NCBI GenBank assembly: GCA_030671915.1
Contig: DAOVHN010000158.1
Coordinates: 1 to 6,230, forward strand
Source of the DNA: Pseudomonadota bacterium
GTDB taxonomy: Bacteria; Pseudomonadota; Alphaproteobacteria; UBA8366; JADFVY01
DNA length: 6,230 nt
Reading direction: 5' to 3'
Shown here one piece after another: positions 5,479 through 6,230 of this stretch. A program made the translations under genes and the position numbers. Each line of letters begins with the position of its first letter. Positions within the stretch are counted from its first letter, which is position 1. The notes beneath the pieces were generated by a model that was given only the letters and a program-made list of their open reading frames with translations, made no database searches and was not told where the DNA came from.

Positions 5479-5504
5479 TTGCGCATTTGCGCATCCATTG
5501 CTGT

Positions 5505-5509
5505 GGAGG
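5505..5509 (+). promoter_or_regulatory. Ribosome binding site of ubiT
   Basis: GGAGG ends nine bases before the ATG at 5519. It selects that ATG over the in-frame TTG at 5435, which lies inside the FNR site. Confidence 0.8.
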
Positions 5510-5518
5510 CGGGTGTTC

Positions 5519-6184
5519 ATGTCCAAATCCGGCCAAACGACGCCGGCCCTTTCCCCTGTGCTGTTGCTTGGGTTCGCCCTGCGTCCGGCGCCGAAACCGG
5601 CGCTGCAGGTGGTCGCGTCGCTGGCCATGACCGCCTTGCTGCGCAGCCATCGGGGCGTGTTCGAAAGGCTGGAAGGGCTGGCCAATCGCGATTTCCTGAT
5701 CGACCCGGTGGATCTGCCGTTTCGGTTCCATCTCAGCGCCGACCTGCCGTCGCCGCGCCTTCTTGTCATTGGCGAGGATGAGGAGCCGGAACGGCCGGTC
5801 GCGGCCACTATCAAAGGACCGCTGCCCGCACTGATCGAGCTGCTGGAAGGGCGGATCGACGGGGACGCGCTGTTCTTCTCCCGCGCGCTGGCCGTCGAGG
5901 GCGATATGGCCGCGGTGGTCGCCCTGCGCAACGCGGTGGACGGGGCCGATATCTCGCTGACCGAGGATTTGCTGCGCCCGCTGGGCCCGCTTGGCGCGCC
6001 CGCGCGTGGCCTGTTGCGGGCCGGCGGAGTGCTATACCGGCGCGCGGAACGGGATCTCGAAGCACTGCGGGCGGCTCTGGTTGCTCCGGTGCAGCGGCGC
6101 TGCGATGCGCAGGAGGCGCAACTGCGCGACCTCGACGAGACGGTTGCCAGCATGCCCACCCGCCGCCGGGAGCGCCAACCGTGA
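5519..6184 (+). CDS. ubiT: UbiT, SCP2-domain accessory factor for oxygen-independent ubiquinone synthesis
   Basis: Starting from ATG 5519 this is a 221-residue protein. The SCP2-like sterol/lipid-binding domain covers about residues 45-150, with the UbiT (YhbT) hallmark ATIKGPLPALIELLEGRIDGDALFFSRALAVEGD at 96-129: LFF-x-R-x-L-x-(V/I)-EGD also occurs in the E. coli protein. UbiT is thought to bind ubiquinone precursors through this pocket while UbiU and UbiV carry out hydroxylation without oxygen. The next gene overlaps by GTGA and begins like UbiU, which strongly supports the assignment. Compared with E. coli UbiT (about 174 residues) it has a C-terminal extension of some 45 residues (about 175-221), highly charged, arginine-rich and possibly helical or coiled. 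No signal peptide is seen; hydrophobic residues near 12-42 may contact lipid or membrane. Expression is probably FNR-controlled. Confidence 0.88.
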   Translation: MSKSGQTTPALSPVLLLGFALRPAPKPALQVVASLAMTALLRSHRGVFERLEGLANRDFLIDPVDLPFRFHLSADLPSPRLLVIGEDEEPERPVAATIKGPLPALIELLEGRIDGDALFFSRALAVEGDMAAVVALRNAVDGADISLTEDLLRPLGPLGAPARGLLRAGGVLYRRAERDLEALRAALVAPVQRRCDAQEAQLRDLDETVASMPTRRRERQP

Positions 6185-6230
6185 CCGCCAGCGCCCTGGA
6201 ACTAGTCTGCCCGGCGGGCCCACCCGGATC
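6181..6230 (+). CDS. ubiU: UbiU, peptidase U32-family protein, 5' end only
   Basis: Only 16 codons plus two bases are in the window. The GTG start at 6181 overlaps the ubiT stop (GTGA), so the two are translationally coupled. The translated start ALELVCPAGPPG matches the typical opening of UbiU (MELLCPAGN in E. coli), not that of UbiV. UbiU forms an iron-sulfur complex with UbiV that hydroxylates ubiquinone precursors without oxygen; the cluster cysteines lie outside the window. The assignment rests on this short match plus the ubiT neighbour. ubiV would be expected next. Confidence 0.75.
   Translation, partial: MTASALELVCPAGPPG

Noticed and set aside
5451..5480. Intrinsic terminator of the flavoprotein gene
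   Set aside because: The stem is strong, but only two T follow, so it lacks the U-tract of a Rho-independent terminator. It is kept as a hairpin only.
5435..5518. Longer ubiT starting at TTG 5435
   Set aside because: That start lies inside the FNR site and has no ribosome site; the ATG at 5519 has a well-spaced GGAGG and fits the UbiT N-terminus.
1..6230. Mobile element, prophage, CRISPR or defence system
   Set aside because: No transposase, integrase, terminal inverted repeats, regularly spaced repeats or known defence domains were seen. All genes fit ordinary metabolic and regulatory families with uniform GC-rich codon use.

Overview
The base composition (GC-rich, with third codon positions mostly G or C), the gene types (a GcvA-like LysR regulator, a DUF1127 protein, a DadA/SoxB-type flavoprotein and ubiT-ubiU) and the compact layout suggest a chromosomal segment of an alphaproteobacterium. 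The ubiT-ubiU pair with an FNR-type site points to a facultative or microaerobic quinone user. This is inference; there is no rRNA or species-specific marker. I see no mobile element, CRISPR array, tRNA or defence system.

Left part (1-2577): a minus-strand operon encodes an IclR-family regulator and, overlapping it by ATGA, an enolase-superfamily enzyme of the muconate-lactonizing (MLE) subgroup that runs off the left edge. Divergent from it is a TauE/SafE (TSUP) membrane transporter, which probably starts at a TTG. The 167-bp region between the two units carries a 14-bp palindrome that is a good candidate operator. The likely picture is a small catabolic module with its own regulator, an importer or exporter of a small organic anion, and an enzyme acting on the alpha-proton of a carboxylate. 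The substrate is not readable from sequence.

Middle part (2567-5425): a GcvA-like LysR gene on the minus strand (its 3' end overlaps the transporter gene by 11 bp) is divergent from a DUF1127 gene and a 447-residue FAD-dependent amine or amino-acid oxidoreductase. The AT-rich divergent region holds two abutting 13-bp dyads with LysR T-N11-A geometry. Between the DUF1127 gene and the flavoprotein gene lies a 122-bp spacer that can fold into a strong hairpin enclosed by an 8-bp helix. That outer helix takes up part of the Shine-Dalgarno sequence and ends next to the start codon.

Right part (5426-6230): ubiT (SCP2-like lipid-binding accessory factor) and the first codons of ubiU (U32-type protein) overlap by GTGA. 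They belong to the oxygen-independent ubiquinone hydroxylation pathway. Five bases after the flavoprotein stop is a near-consensus FNR/Anr box, placed so that a -10-like TATCCT fits a class II FNR-activated promoter. The most informative signals in the window are therefore regulatory: the FNR site of ubiTU, the structured leader of the flavoprotein gene, and the dyads in the two divergent promoters.
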